Shown: positions 29,127 to 37,766 of the stretch, piece after piece | How positions within the stretch are numbered: the first letter of the stretch is position 1 | Layout: each line of letters opens with the position of its first letter | Origin: a virus | IMG/VR virus record: IMGVR_UViG_3300033153_003406 | Span: 1-40,694 of that record | Direction: 5' to 3' (one strand) | DNA: 40,694 nucleotides | Program-made: the position numbers and the translations under genes | Notes under the pieces: model-generated | The model's input: the letters and a program-made list of their open reading frames with translations, nothing else | Databases searched by the model: none | What the model was told of the DNA's origin: nothing

Positions 29127-31500
29127 GAACTAATTTTAAAATTGGTTTTAATAATTCCTTATCCCATATATCTGCTATTCTTTCTTTATTAAATTCATTC
29201 TTTGCCCAATCTGACATTTTCTTTCTTTCTTCATTCCATTTATCAGGATTTTTAAGATAACCTACTAAAGCATCAATAAACATTCCTTTCTTAATTTTAT
29301 CTCTAATCCCAAAATTACAAGATACTCCATCTGTCCAATTATCTTTAGTTTTATCGGAATGAATCTTAATTCCAAATTTAATCTTATCTTTAAGCGCGGC
29401 AAAATCAGTAGTAATAGGCAAACAACCAGCCAACTGACATTTAGAACCTCCAACATAATCAATTTCATAAAACTCTGTTGGATAAATCAAAGCACCTGCC
29501 ACTAAACTATGTTTAGCAATTTCTTGATGTGATATTCTATATCCTCCTATTGCTATTCCTTGCTTTTTAAGCTCTTCAAATCTTTTAACAATACTTTGTT
29601 TCCATTCTTGCTCTTGTTCGCTTGTATTGGAAGAATTAAACACTCCCCATCCATAAAACCAACCAAATTTAACCTTTTTAGCTATATTTTTAGGCAATCT
29701 TCTAATAACTTCAGGAAGTATATCAAGAATTGTTTCTAATGATCTATCTGGAGAAGAAAAATTAACTAAATAATAAGGATTTCTTTTTGCCTCTTGATCA
29801 AATAAATAAGTATCAATTCCATTAGGAACTATAATAAACTTATCATCTGGTAAATTAGGATATAAATCTCTATGAGCTTTTGACTTAACAAATATCTTAT
29901 GTATATATTTCATTCTTTTTTCATTAAACTCCCCACAACCAACCACATCATGTAAATCAATATATACCTTTTCAGCATTTATTTCATATTCTACTGGCTT
30001 TGGATGTCTCCAAATAACTACTATATCTTGTTTATCCCTATAATTCCAAGCCCAAAATGGCTTATAAGTAACACCATTAAACTTTTTTTCTTGAGATCCA
30101 CAATTATTATACACACTTACATTCCAACCTCTTTTTGCTAACAACTCACTCAAATTTATGATAGCTTCTTCTGATCCACCAATTCCTTTTGTTTTTAATG
30201 TCTCTGGAGTCCATTCTTCTGTTGTAAATCCACAATAAAATACTAAATCTTTTCCAGAAGATGTTTTTTTAATAAAATTAATGTTCCTCAAATTACAAAT
30301 TGCTGGATGACTTTTAACTTCATTTGGTAAATTATCTATTGCTTCTTTTAATCTATTTTTGTTTTTAATCTTATCTAATTTTTTAAGATTCTTAATAACA
30401 GAATTAAACTTATTAACTTCACTATCCATTAATTTAATTGTTTTTTTAATGCTTTCGTCTTCTGGCATTATTTCAGAACAGGCTTTTAAACATTCCACAG
30501 CTAAAGTAGGCAATTGTAAATTCAAATATGTTTTAGCTAAAGCCATCAATGGCACATAATCATAATCTCTTGGATTATATACAAGAATTGAATAAACTGG
30601 TGCTTTTCTTGTTAAACTTGCTGAATAAAAAAACTTAGCTTCTTCAAAATTACCCATTTCAAAATATATATGACCACACATAATATAAGCATCTGGATAC
30701 TCTGGTTTCGTACCTATGGCATAACGAATGCTATCTAACGCTTTAATATAGTTTTTTTGAATTAGATACACTTCAGATATTCTTAAAAATGATAGATATT
30801 TTTCTTCTTCCGATCTGGACATTTTAATAAACTTTTCAAAAGTTTTAATAGATTCATCATAATGTCTTCCAGTTGCTCTTTGAGCATTGGCAAGATTCCA
30901 CCAATTACGAGGATCTTTTGAATTATTTTTTAATGCTCTTTCAGAGATATTAAGATTTCTTAACTTATTATCTTCAAGTCTTTTATCATCAGAAAGATGT
31001 AATCTTTCAATTCCTTTTAAAAACTTAATGACAAGTTCACGATTTTCTTTAAAATCTTCATGTATTTCTCCTCTCCATTCAACACAATTATCATTTTTAA
31101 TTACTTGACTTTTAATATGAACTACTGTTGGATTATTATTTTTATCAAACCAATAAAGATAATTCATTGTAAATATATCTACATCAGGATTTCTTTCAAT
31201 AGTTTTTCTCAAATTTTTTAATCCTCTAAATAAATCATCAGAATCCATCCACAAAATATGAGTATATTCTTTTGGAATCTGTTTAAAATTAAAGTTTCTT
31301 GCATTAGCAAAATTATAATCCCACTTATAATAAGAAACATTAGCATTATATTTATTAGCTATCTCTTTTATATTCTTATTCGGTTGAGTTATGGTAACAA
31401 AAATCCCATCTACAAATGGGGCTGTATAATTTAAAGCTCTCTGAAGACATTCAGCTTCTTTGTTATCTCCTTTTACTATTAATGCTAAAGCTAATTTCAT
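29119..31500 (-). CDS. GT2-TPR-GT4 trimodular glycosyltransferase
   Basis: 793 residues. Residues 1-190: GT2 domain (MKLALALIVKGDNKEAECLQ; ILWMDSDDLF with the DxDD). Residues 195-350: at least four TPR repeats (PRNWWNLANAQRATGRHYDE; KYLSFLRISEVYLIQKNYIK; PDAYIMCGHIYFEMGNFEEA; MALAKTYLNLQLPTLAVECL). Residues 420-790: GT-B/GT4 domain (GIGGSEEAIINLSELLAKRG; HKIFVKSKAHRDLYP; FIIVPNGIDTYLF). Such architecture suits processive modification of a protein or polymer held by the TPR. It opens the glycan cassette between capsid and fibre genes. Confidence 0.85.
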   Translation of the reverse strand: MKLALALIVKGDNKEAECLQRALNYTAPFVDGIFVTITQPNKNIKEIANKYNANVSYYKWDYNFANARNFNFKQIPKEYTHILWMDSDDLFRGLKNLRKTIERNPDVDIFTMNYLYWFDKNNNPTVVHIKSQVIKNDNCVEWRGEIHEDFKENRELVIKFLKGIERLHLSDDKRLEDNKLRNLNISERALKNNSKDPRNWWNLANAQRATGRHYDESIKTFEKFIKMSRSEEEKYLSFLRISEVYLIQKNYIKALDSIRYAIGTKPEYPDAYIMCGHIYFEMGNFEEAKFFYSASLTRKAPVYSILVYNPRDYDYVPLMALAKTYLNLQLPTLAVECLKACSEIMPEDESIKKTIKLMDSEVNKFNSVIKNLKKLDKIKNKNRLKEAIDNLPNEVKSHPAICNLRNINFIKKTSSGKDLVFYCGFTTEEWTPETLKTKGIGGSEEAIINLSELLAKRGWNVSVYNNCGSQEKKFNGVTYKPFWAWNYRDKQDIVVIWRHPKPVEYEINAEKVYIDLHDVVGCGEFNEKRMKYIHKIFVKSKAHRDLYPNLPDDKFIIVPNGIDTYLFDQEAKRNPYYLVNFSSPDRSLETILDILPEVIRRLPKNIAKKVKFGWFYGWGVFNSSNTSEQEQEWKQSIVKRFEELKKQGIAIGGYRISHQEIAKHSLVAGALIYPTEFYEIDYVGGSKCQLAGCLPITTDFAALKDKIKFGIKIHSDKTKDNWTDGVSCNFGIRDKIKKGMFIDALVGYLKNPDKWNEERKKMSDWAKNEFNKERIADIWDKELLKPILKLVHV

Positions 31501-31796
31501 ACTCTTTTTCCTAATCTAAACTCTGGAAACCTTTTAGCAAACCATCTTGCCATAGGTTTAGTTTTATAATGTTTTCTTTCTTCTAAAGTTAAATTATTAT
31601 TTAATAATCCATCAAGAGTTTCTGGTATTTCGTATAATCCTCTTTCAATTGCATGATCTCCTTTTGTTTCAGCAAACTTACCTTGTTGTTGTGATCTTTT
31701 AGATGATACTAATTTTATAACAGCTATATATTCCTTTGGAAAAATTGTCTTGTAATCAGATACAATATTTTCTATTTTCTTTTTTAAATCATTCAT
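31497..31796 (-). CDS. Small hypothetical protein before the giant GT
   Basis: 99 residues. Charged helix at the start, then KGDHAIERGLYEIPETLDGL and NLTLEERKHYKTKPMARWFAKRFPEFRLGKRV. Overlaps the glycosyltransferase start by 4 bp (ATGA). The basic C-terminus suggests binding to DNA or phospholipid. Unrecognised. Confidence 0.5.
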   Translation of the reverse strand: MNDLKKKIENIVSDYKTIFPKEYIAVIKLVSSKRSQQQGKFAETKGDHAIERGLYEIPETLDGLLNNNLTLEERKHYKTKPMARWFAKRFPEFRLGKRV

Positions 31797-31904
31797 TTTT
31801 TATTATTGATATAATCTATATATAAATCTGGAAAATTAGTAATACTTCTTAATTGTAAATCTCATATTTTCCAAAACCATTTACAGAATCTTTTTAAGAT
31901 TATT

Positions 31905-31936
31905 CCCACATTGCGACTCCTCTTCTTCAATGTGGG
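31905..31936 (-). other. Perfect 9-bp stem-loop after the major capsid gene
   Basis: CCCACATTG (31905-31913) pairs with CAATGTGGG (31928-31936), loop 14. It lies about 50 bp after the capsid stop and is followed on the minus strand by AATCTT/AAGATT, another small hairpin, but no U-run. Part of it repeats 10942-10969. It may stabilise the capsid message 3' end or be a processing site. Confidence 0.7.
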
Positions 31937-31988
31937 CAAAGAAGACGAGCCAACAATCTAATAATTATCGGTATTAGATACCTCTATT

Positions 31989-32915
31989 CTAACCAATATT
32001 GAAACCATCTGCAAAGAAGTTAGAATCTTGATTCCTTACTTCAAGAGTCAATTTACCCTTGATTGCTCGGAAATCATAATCACCACTTCTTGCTAATGTA
32101 GGATCAATAACTGGTTTTTCAAGAAAAGCAATTGCTAATTTTTCTGGTCTGATTGCGAGAACTCTACCAGTAGCATCACCAGATTGCTGAACATATCTGT
32201 GTTTATGCACAGTAAGTGTTCCAAATGATGTCTCATAAGTAGTAACAGTCCTAACAATTTTTGTCTGACCACCTGGGTTATTAACAACAATATTGCTCTT
32301 TTGTGTAAATGTATCCATAATCTTTTTAAGATATGAACCCATAAACAAATCAGTAGCAACATCACCATTAGAATTATCCCAATTGTCCTTCATCAATCCA
32401 TCAAGAATGGTTGCTGAAAAAGCAACACCTGAAGTATGAGAAGTATGATTGGTAGACTTAGAAGTCGCCTCAATTATACCTGACATCTTAGGAGTTGTAC
32501 CAGAAACACCAGAAGTAAGAGTTGAACGAACGAGGTCAAATTCAGCAGAATTACCCCAATTCTTTAACTCTTTTTTGGTCTGTCTAACTTTCTCATCTTC
32601 TCCATGATAGTGTTGAATCAATTGCTGAGTTCTTGAGACCTTAAATGGTCTGGCAACATGCTCAATTAAATTGGTTAAACGACTTGGAGTGGAAAGTTCT
32701 CCAGCAGTATAGTCTCCTGTTTCTGCAACAGCGCTTGAAGCAGCAGTAGCAAGTGTATCTGTCAAATAATTATGAACGGTTGCTATTGCTTTACTTCTGC
32801 CAATCATGTTAAAGATCATTGTTTCGGTAGCTGTTAAAATCTCAATAGCATTCAAAACAACATCTTCTTTAACGGAATTATCTCCGTAAGAACGAAGAAT
32901 TGCATCACTAGCCAA
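31989..32915 (-). CDS. Major capsid protein, SU10 type
   Basis: 308 residues, with the pattern of SU10/DUF5309 podovirus capsids: NAIEILTATETMIFNMIGRS, KAIATVHNYLTDTL, HVARPFKVSRTQQLIQHYHG, LTVHKHRYVQQSG and RNQDSNFFADGFNIG. It forms the HK97-fold shell. The start codon must be TTG at 32913-32915: a TGA stop lies in frame 18 bp upstream, the first in-frame ATG comes only at residue 34, and the MASD- start agrees with family N-termini. The gene is flanked by hairpins at both ends. Confidence 0.9.
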   Translation of the reverse strand: MASDAILRSYGDNSVKEDVVLNAIEILTATETMIFNMIGRSKAIATVHNYLTDTLATAASSAVAETGDYTAGELSTPSRLTNLIEHVARPFKVSRTQQLIQHYHGEDEKVRQTKKELKNWGNSAEFDLVRSTLTSGVSGTTPKMSGIIEATSKSTNHTSHTSGVAFSATILDGLMKDNWDNSNGDVATDLFMGSYLKKIMDTFTQKSNIVVNNPGGQTKIVRTVTTYETSFGTLTVHKHRYVQQSGDATGRVLAIRPEKLAIAFLEKPVIDPTLARSGDYDFRAIKGKLTLEVRNQDSNFFADGFNIG

Positions 32916-32948
32916 TGTATTGTCTTGAAAATATCAATGAACAAAATG

Positions 32949-33683
32949 TTAAATATCGAAAGCTTCAATCACTCCTTCAGCAGCTTTAGTTTCTGCTGAT
33001 TCTTGATCACCTTTTGATTGCGACTCACGAGCTTCTGTCATTTTGTCTTTGACAGTTCCAAGTTTAGGATTACTCATGAGCACAGATTTCTGCTTTTTTG
33101 TCTTATCGTGAGACTCTACCTTAGTAAAATTCTCTTTGAAATCTTCAAGTTGGACAATTTCTTCCCTTGATTTATCGGGATTAGCCTTTTTAAAAGTTTC
33201 AACGAGTTTCTTATAAGGTTTATAATCAGGATTATCATTATAGAAATTTTTTTCTTCAAATTCCTCACGAGGAACGAATTTAGAAGTATCTATTTCTGGT
33301 TTTTCCTGATCACTCTCTTTTTTAGATCCAGATGTAGAATTCTTAATGAAATCAACGGCTTGATCTTCAGTAAGTCCTTCTGATTCCATGACAGCTTTCA
33401 AGGCTGCATTAGCCTTTCCAGCTTTACCAACGAAATCAAAAGTATCTTTTACTGATTTCAAAGCAGTTTCATCATCTTTGAATTCCTTACCTAAAATCTT
33501 TCCAAGAGAATCTTTAAGTCCCTCTTTAGAATCAGTTCCTGAGCCGGGAGAATCTTCAGTAGGTTTGTTTTCTTGATTTAAAACCTTATCTACTGCATCA
33601 TCTTCTATGGCACCTCCTTCAAGAGTTCCCTCTTTGGGAATATTCTCTGCTGGAGTTTCTTCAGGAGTATTGTTTTCTACCAT
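32949..33683 (-). CDS. Capsid scaffolding protein
   Basis: 244 residues, acidic and disordered at the N-terminus (TPEETPAENIPKEGTLEGGA), with a helical middle and basic-acidic C-terminal helix (SKGDQESAETKAAEGVIEAF). Position immediately before the major capsid gene and composition are diagnostic of phage scaffolds that template head assembly. It is separated from the 111-residue gene by a 118-bp leader containing hairpins. Confidence 0.8.
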   Translation of the reverse strand: MVENNTPEETPAENIPKEGTLEGGAIEDDAVDKVLNQENKPTEDSPGSGTDSKEGLKDSLGKILGKEFKDDETALKSVKDTFDFVGKAGKANAALKAVMESEGLTEDQAVDFIKNSTSGSKKESDQEKPEIDTSKFVPREEFEEKNFYNDNPDYKPYKKLVETFKKANPDKSREEIVQLEDFKENFTKVESHDKTKKQKSVLMSNPKLGTVKDKMTEARESQSKGDQESAETKAAEGVIEAFDI

Positions 33684-33717
33684 TTGACTATTAAAGTAAA
33701 GAATTAAGTGCTATTTT

Positions 33718-33796
33718 AGTTTCTCAACGACCACTCATACCCAATGAGTAAGAAACTTAGTGTAACGTTTTAAACCACGAAAAAACGCTACACTAA
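33718..33796 (-). promoter_or_regulatory. Multiple hairpins in the scaffold/capsid leader
   Basis: Stem 1: TTAGTGTA plus CGTTTT against AAAACG plus TACACTAA (33757-33771/33782-33796), 14 bp with one A-C mismatch. Stem 2: AGTTTCT/AGAAACT (33718-33724/33751-33757) enclosing ACTCAT/ATGAGT (33733-33738/33744-33749). No U-tract follows, so RNA processing or operator function is more likely than termination. Confidence 0.65.
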
Positions 33797-33801
33797 ACTT
33801 C

Positions 33802-34137
33802 CTAATCTTCTTCATTTGGAAATCTTCTAATAATTTCCGATTCTGAAGTTTCTTTTACAAACTTAGCATTTTGTGTTTTATGTGCTTGTGATGTTCCTTC
33901 TATTTCATTAATCCAACCAACAACAATATCTACTACTGATGCTCTCTCTCTTACTGTTTTAGCAAGTTCTTCACTATTCAATTTTTCTAAAGGAATGGAA
34001 TCTATCGCATTAAGCAATGCTATCTTTTGGAATAATTTGCCTTTGATCAATTTCCAATCATCTGAATCAACGAATCGTGATATCTTTTCTCCCTCAGTTA
34101 TTACTTTCTGAGTATCTTTGTCTAATTCCTTTTCCAT
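33802..34137 (-). CDS. Small helical head-associated protein
   Basis: 111 residues, helical, with VDIVVGWINEIEGTSQAHKT near the end and a KELDKDTQKVITEGEKISRF start. Such proteins commonly sit between portal and scaffold in podovirus-like genomes and may be a portal- or scaffold-associated factor. Its start overlaps the portal stop by 1 bp. Confidence 0.55.
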   Translation of the reverse strand: MEKELDKDTQKVITEGEKISRFVDSDDWKLIKGKLFQKIALLNAIDSIPLEKLNSEELAKTVRERASVVDIVVGWINEIEGTSQAHKTQNAKFVKETSESEIIRRFPNEED

Positions 34138-36002
34138 TAAACTGGTAAATTAGCTTCAGTTGTTATTTGCTGTTCAGTTGGAGGATTAGTTGGAATCTGT
34201 GAAGATCCTGCTGGTTGTGGCAACGAAGCTGATGACCCAACTTTTCTTGTTCTTTCTTCTAATTGAAATGTATCTAACCCCATTAAATCAAATACTTTTT
34301 CAACTAAAATGTCCTGAAATTGTGGAGCTATTTCCATTGCTTTAATAAGATTGTTGGCTAAAAGACTTTTATCTATATTTTCATTAGTAATAGATATTTC
34401 AACATCATAATCAGTAACATCTATACTATTAATTATCTCAATATATCTATCCTTACCAAGTTTCCTTAATTTATCTAATGCTTTTATTCTTTCATTTTCA
34501 ACTTCTTCAAGGTTAACAGCAAATCCAGCTTTAGTCATTTTATCTAACTCTTTATAAACAAAGTAATCAACAATTCTTTCATCTAATTCTCTTATCTCTT
34601 CTGGCGATCCAGTTATTCTAACAATTTCTCCCGGTGTAAGATTTCTCATAAGAATTGGGAGAGCATGTCTTTTAATCCATCTTCTAAGAAAATATCCTAT
34701 TGCGTTTTTAAACATAGAAAAAGAAGTAGCTATTGATCGTGATTGTAATACTATTGCCGTTGCTGATGTTGAAGCAGGCACAGGTTCTCCTGTGGCAGGT
34801 TCTAAGGCATTTGTAACCCTCTCTGCCCAATTTACTGCCTGTTCCTCGTCTTTATACGAACTTTCAGAAGCTTCTTTCATTATTAATTGCTCCACATCAT
34901 CCATGCTATTAACTATCAAAGCGCCATTAGCAGCTAATTTTCCTATCATTTGAGGAGTAACTCCTGCTCCTTTTTTAATCTTAAATATACCTAATTGAGA
35001 TATTTGAGCTCTTAACTTACGGATATTAACAATCATATTAACCCAACTCTGAAGCATCATTACCGATTCAGCAGGACCACGAGCCAACCATCTTCCTTTT
35101 ATTTTCTTAGTATGAGCTTCTTCATAAGGTTTTAAACCTGATGGATTTGTTTCAATCAAATGAACTTGCTCTTTGCCTGGATTTTCTAAACCAGATACAA
35201 CTATATGTCCATCTACTTCTTCTTCATTGTCTTTTTTGTTTCCAGTAATAAGAGATTTAGGTATCTTTCCCCACAATTCCCATACATCAACGAACTTTGA
35301 TCCTTGTCTTCCAAATGTAGAAGTATTAGCTTGAGCTAAATCAAAATCTGTTGGATGAAGTCCTTCTACACCCATAATATCTTCTGTATTAATCCATCCA
35401 TCCATATCCTTAACTTCTGATTCTTTTAATAATGCTCTCTCTGTAAATCTATAAGCTGACTGAATTGATTCTGATGTCCAATCAAAAAAAATATTAAGTA
35501 AATTAGTATATGTCCTAATAACAGTTGTCTTACCATCTTCATTAACACCTTCAAATGTCTTCCAAACTATTGATCCATCAATAGACATTTGTCTTTCTGA
35601 TTCATCAAGTTCCTCTCCAAATATATCTTTATCAAGCCAATTGTGTAAAACATTTCTAACTAAAGTCGTTAATCCAATTGCTTTTCTTTTTTTAGATGTA
35701 ATTTTAACATCTTCTGTATCAATATCAGCATTCTTCACATGAGCATCACAAACTATTTCAGTTAAAGGAATCCAAGTTAATTTCTTTCCACTAACTGGAT
35801 CTTTAGGATGATCAAATATCCCCCAATAGTTTTTTCTAACTGTTTTAAGAAGATTACGAATATCAAAAGCAAGACGATCTGTTACGAACACAACAGCATC
35901 TTTCCAAGCATCTCTTTCTCCTTTCACAAGATTTATGGCCTCATGAGATATATCAAGATCAATTTTTTTAGCTTTTTCTTTTTTTGGTTGTTTTTTAGAC
36001 AT
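34137..36002 (-). CDS. Portal protein
   Basis: 621 residues from ATG 36002 (MSKKQPKKEKAKKIDLD); the frame to 36059 overlaps terL and is rejected. Features of a podovirus portal: helical wing with DIFGEELDESERQMSIDGSI, IRTYTNLLNIFFDWTSESIQ, AESVMMLQSWVNMIVNIRKL, KKGAGVTPQMIGKLAANGAL and a C-terminal disordered Pro/Gln-rich tail. Length is typical for SU10/P22-size portals. TAATATG couples it to terL. Confidence 0.8.
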   Translation of the reverse strand: MSKKQPKKEKAKKIDLDISHEAINLVKGERDAWKDAVVFVTDRLAFDIRNLLKTVRKNYWGIFDHPKDPVSGKKLTWIPLTEIVCDAHVKNADIDTEDVKITSKKRKAIGLTTLVRNVLHNWLDKDIFGEELDESERQMSIDGSIVWKTFEGVNEDGKTTVIRTYTNLLNIFFDWTSESIQSAYRFTERALLKESEVKDMDGWINTEDIMGVEGLHPTDFDLAQANTSTFGRQGSKFVDVWELWGKIPKSLITGNKKDNEEEVDGHIVVSGLENPGKEQVHLIETNPSGLKPYEEAHTKKIKGRWLARGPAESVMMLQSWVNMIVNIRKLRAQISQLGIFKIKKGAGVTPQMIGKLAANGALIVNSMDDVEQLIMKEASESSYKDEEQAVNWAERVTNALEPATGEPVPASTSATAIVLQSRSIATSFSMFKNAIGYFLRRWIKRHALPILMRNLTPGEIVRITGSPEEIRELDERIVDYFVYKELDKMTKAGFAVNLEEVENERIKALDKLRKLGKDRYIEIINSIDVTDYDVEISITNENIDKSLLANNLIKAMEIAPQFQDILVEKVFDLMGLDTFQLEERTRKVGSSASLPQPAGSSQIPTNPPTEQQITTEANLPV

Positions 36003-36003
36003 A

Positions 36004-37461
36004 TTATGTATAATCCTGATTACCATAAATGTTAAACTCTTCACTTTGAGAAGTATCATCTGGTTTTTGGACTATTTCTGATTGATATTGTAATGCATCT
36101 CCTAAATCATCAAACTTTGATTTAGGAAATCTAACTAATTCATCTATTAAATCATTTGTATTATCTTCTGGATTCTTTTTTAAAAATATACTTTTAGATT
36201 CAAATCTTCCTTGTAATCTTCCTCTAATTCTATCTTCTTTACGAACTCCTTTGTCTTTAAGCTCTTCTATTGTAAAAAAGATATTCCTTTTTCTCATTTC
36301 TTGATCTAAATATGGTTTAATCAAATCTTCAAATGCTTTTTGCTCTACTCCAATCTTTAAAGGTTTCCAATAATTACGGAGATCAAATATCTTATCAATA
36401 AGCTGTGGAGTATTTCCTTTGAATCTTTCTACATGTCTTAAATACCACTTATTATTTATATCCACCGAGCAAACTATTATTCCAATATAATCTGTTCCTT
36501 CTTTAGTTGACGGAGCATTATCTAATGTTATAAAAGTATTCAATGTTTTTCCTTTCAAATCTTCATCAGTATATTTATTTTCAAACCAACTTCTTTTAAA
36601 GTCGGCATTTTCATCGTCAATTGGATTATTTAAATACAAACAAGAAAAATCATAACTTCCTATTTCCTTTTTTATATTCTCTAAACTTTCTTTTGTAAAC
36701 TTCTCTGGAAATATTGGTAATCCATTCTCATCAAAACATCCTCTAATAAATACTGGCAATTCAGGATACTCTTCTAAAAGCCATCCATGTAAATCATCAA
36801 AATGCCAACGAGTCCCTATATCTATCTGAATTCCATTTTCTTCTAACAAAGAAACAGAATCTCTCCAATACTGCTTCACTTTATCCATTTGCTCTTTAGT
36901 TCCTATATTATTTCTGCTAACTAAATCATCTGCTATTATTATATCATAATGCTGACTAACAAGGGAAGTGTCAACTGATCCAGTTTGTATTGTAGGTTCT
37001 TTTCTGTTTACTGTTCGTGGTTTTATTATAATTTGAGTTTCTGTCCATTTTTCTCTTTCATTAACCCACTCCCCATACAATTCTTTAAATTTTTCACTTC
37101 TTTCAAAATGTGTTTTGATTTCTCTTAAAAAAGATTTAGAGTTTTCTAATCTTTCATTTGTAATAAGTATTCTTAAATTAGGATTCTTGATTAGTTGTTG
37201 GATCGTCCAACTTATCGTTACCTCCGTTGTCTTCAGATGAGTTCTCGGTATTAGGATTATTGCTTTGCTTTCTATCGTCTTCAGAAACTCTGCTATCTCT
37301 CGATGTATCTTTCCGAACTTTGGATATCCCAGAATCTCTTCCATTAGAAATAACAGATCCGTCTTTCCCTTTTCCATTTCCATTCTTTTCAATTTTTCTG
37401 TTTTCAATATCAGCAATTCTCTTTTCAATACCTTTAACTCTGATGTTGATTTCTTTGTCAT
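36004..37461 (-). CDS. terL: Terminase large subunit
   Basis: 485 residues. Deviant Walker A PRTHLKTTE at 72-80, Walker B DIIIADDL at 173-180, and DIGTRWHFDDL. The nuclease part has FITLDNAPSTKEGTDYIGI and FDDLGDALQY, the RNase H-like metal sites. The ATPase-nuclease packages DNA into the head. Its first 94 codons overlap terS in another frame; a shorter start at 37383 (MEMEKGKTDLL) would still overlap by about 206 bp. Confidence 0.92.
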   Translation of the reverse strand: MTKKSTSELKVLKRELLILKTEKLKRMEMEKGKTDLLFLMEEILGYPKFGKIHREIAEFLKTIESKAIILIPRTHLKTTEVTISWTIQQLIKNPNLRILITNERLENSKSFLREIKTHFERSEKFKELYGEWVNEREKWTETQIIIKPRTVNRKEPTIQTGSVDTSLVSQHYDIIIADDLVSRNNIGTKEQMDKVKQYWRDSVSLLEENGIQIDIGTRWHFDDLHGWLLEEYPELPVFIRGCFDENGLPIFPEKFTKESLENIKKEIGSYDFSCLYLNNPIDDENADFKRSWFENKYTDEDLKGKTLNTFITLDNAPSTKEGTDYIGIIVCSVDINNKWYLRHVERFKGNTPQLIDKIFDLRNYWKPLKIGVEQKAFEDLIKPYLDQEMRKRNIFFTIEELKDKGVRKEDRIRGRLQGRFESKSIFLKKNPEDNTNDLIDELVRFPKSKFDDLGDALQYQSEIVQKPDDTSQSEEFNIYGNQDYT

Positions 37462-37747
37462 TTATATTTGTTAACGCTAATGGATTATTTTCATCACCTG
37501 AAACTTCTAATGATTGTTTTGGCATTCCATCAAGATAATTCCAAATTAACTTTTGAGTAGCACTATCTCCATCTATTATTGCTTTTTTTAATATACTTTT
37601 AACAAGTGCTTCTTCAATAGTATATTTCTTCCCTTCTGCTATCTTTTCAAGGGCTTCTTTTACCTTTGTGGTAAAACTCTTTGCTCCTACTGGTCTTCCT
37701 GCTGGATTTGGAGATGGATCTCCTTTTTTCCATAATTTAGTTGGCAT
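37178..37747 (-). CDS. Terminase small subunit-like protein with overprinted tail
   Basis: 189 residues. Residues 1-95 are the folded part: LWKKGDPSPNPAGRPVGAKS, a helical EEALVKSILKKAI, and DGMPKQSLEVSGDENNPLAL, matching phage small terminase/DUF5681-like proteins that recognise the genome. Residues 96-189 are disordered, rich in Asn, Ser, Asp, Arg and Lys, and lie entirely over terL in another frame. The overlap of 284 bp is exceptional. Confidence 0.75.
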   Translation of the reverse strand: MPTKLWKKGDPSPNPAGRPVGAKSFTTKVKEALEKIAEGKKYTIEEALVKSILKKAIIDGDSATQKLIWNYLDGMPKQSLEVSGDENNPLALTNINDKEINIRVKGIEKRIADIENRKIEKNGNGKGKDGSVISNGRDSGISKVRKDTSRDSRVSEDDRKQSNNPNTENSSEDNGGNDKLDDPTTNQES

Positions 37748-37766
37748 GTGTTATTTTTGTGTTATA

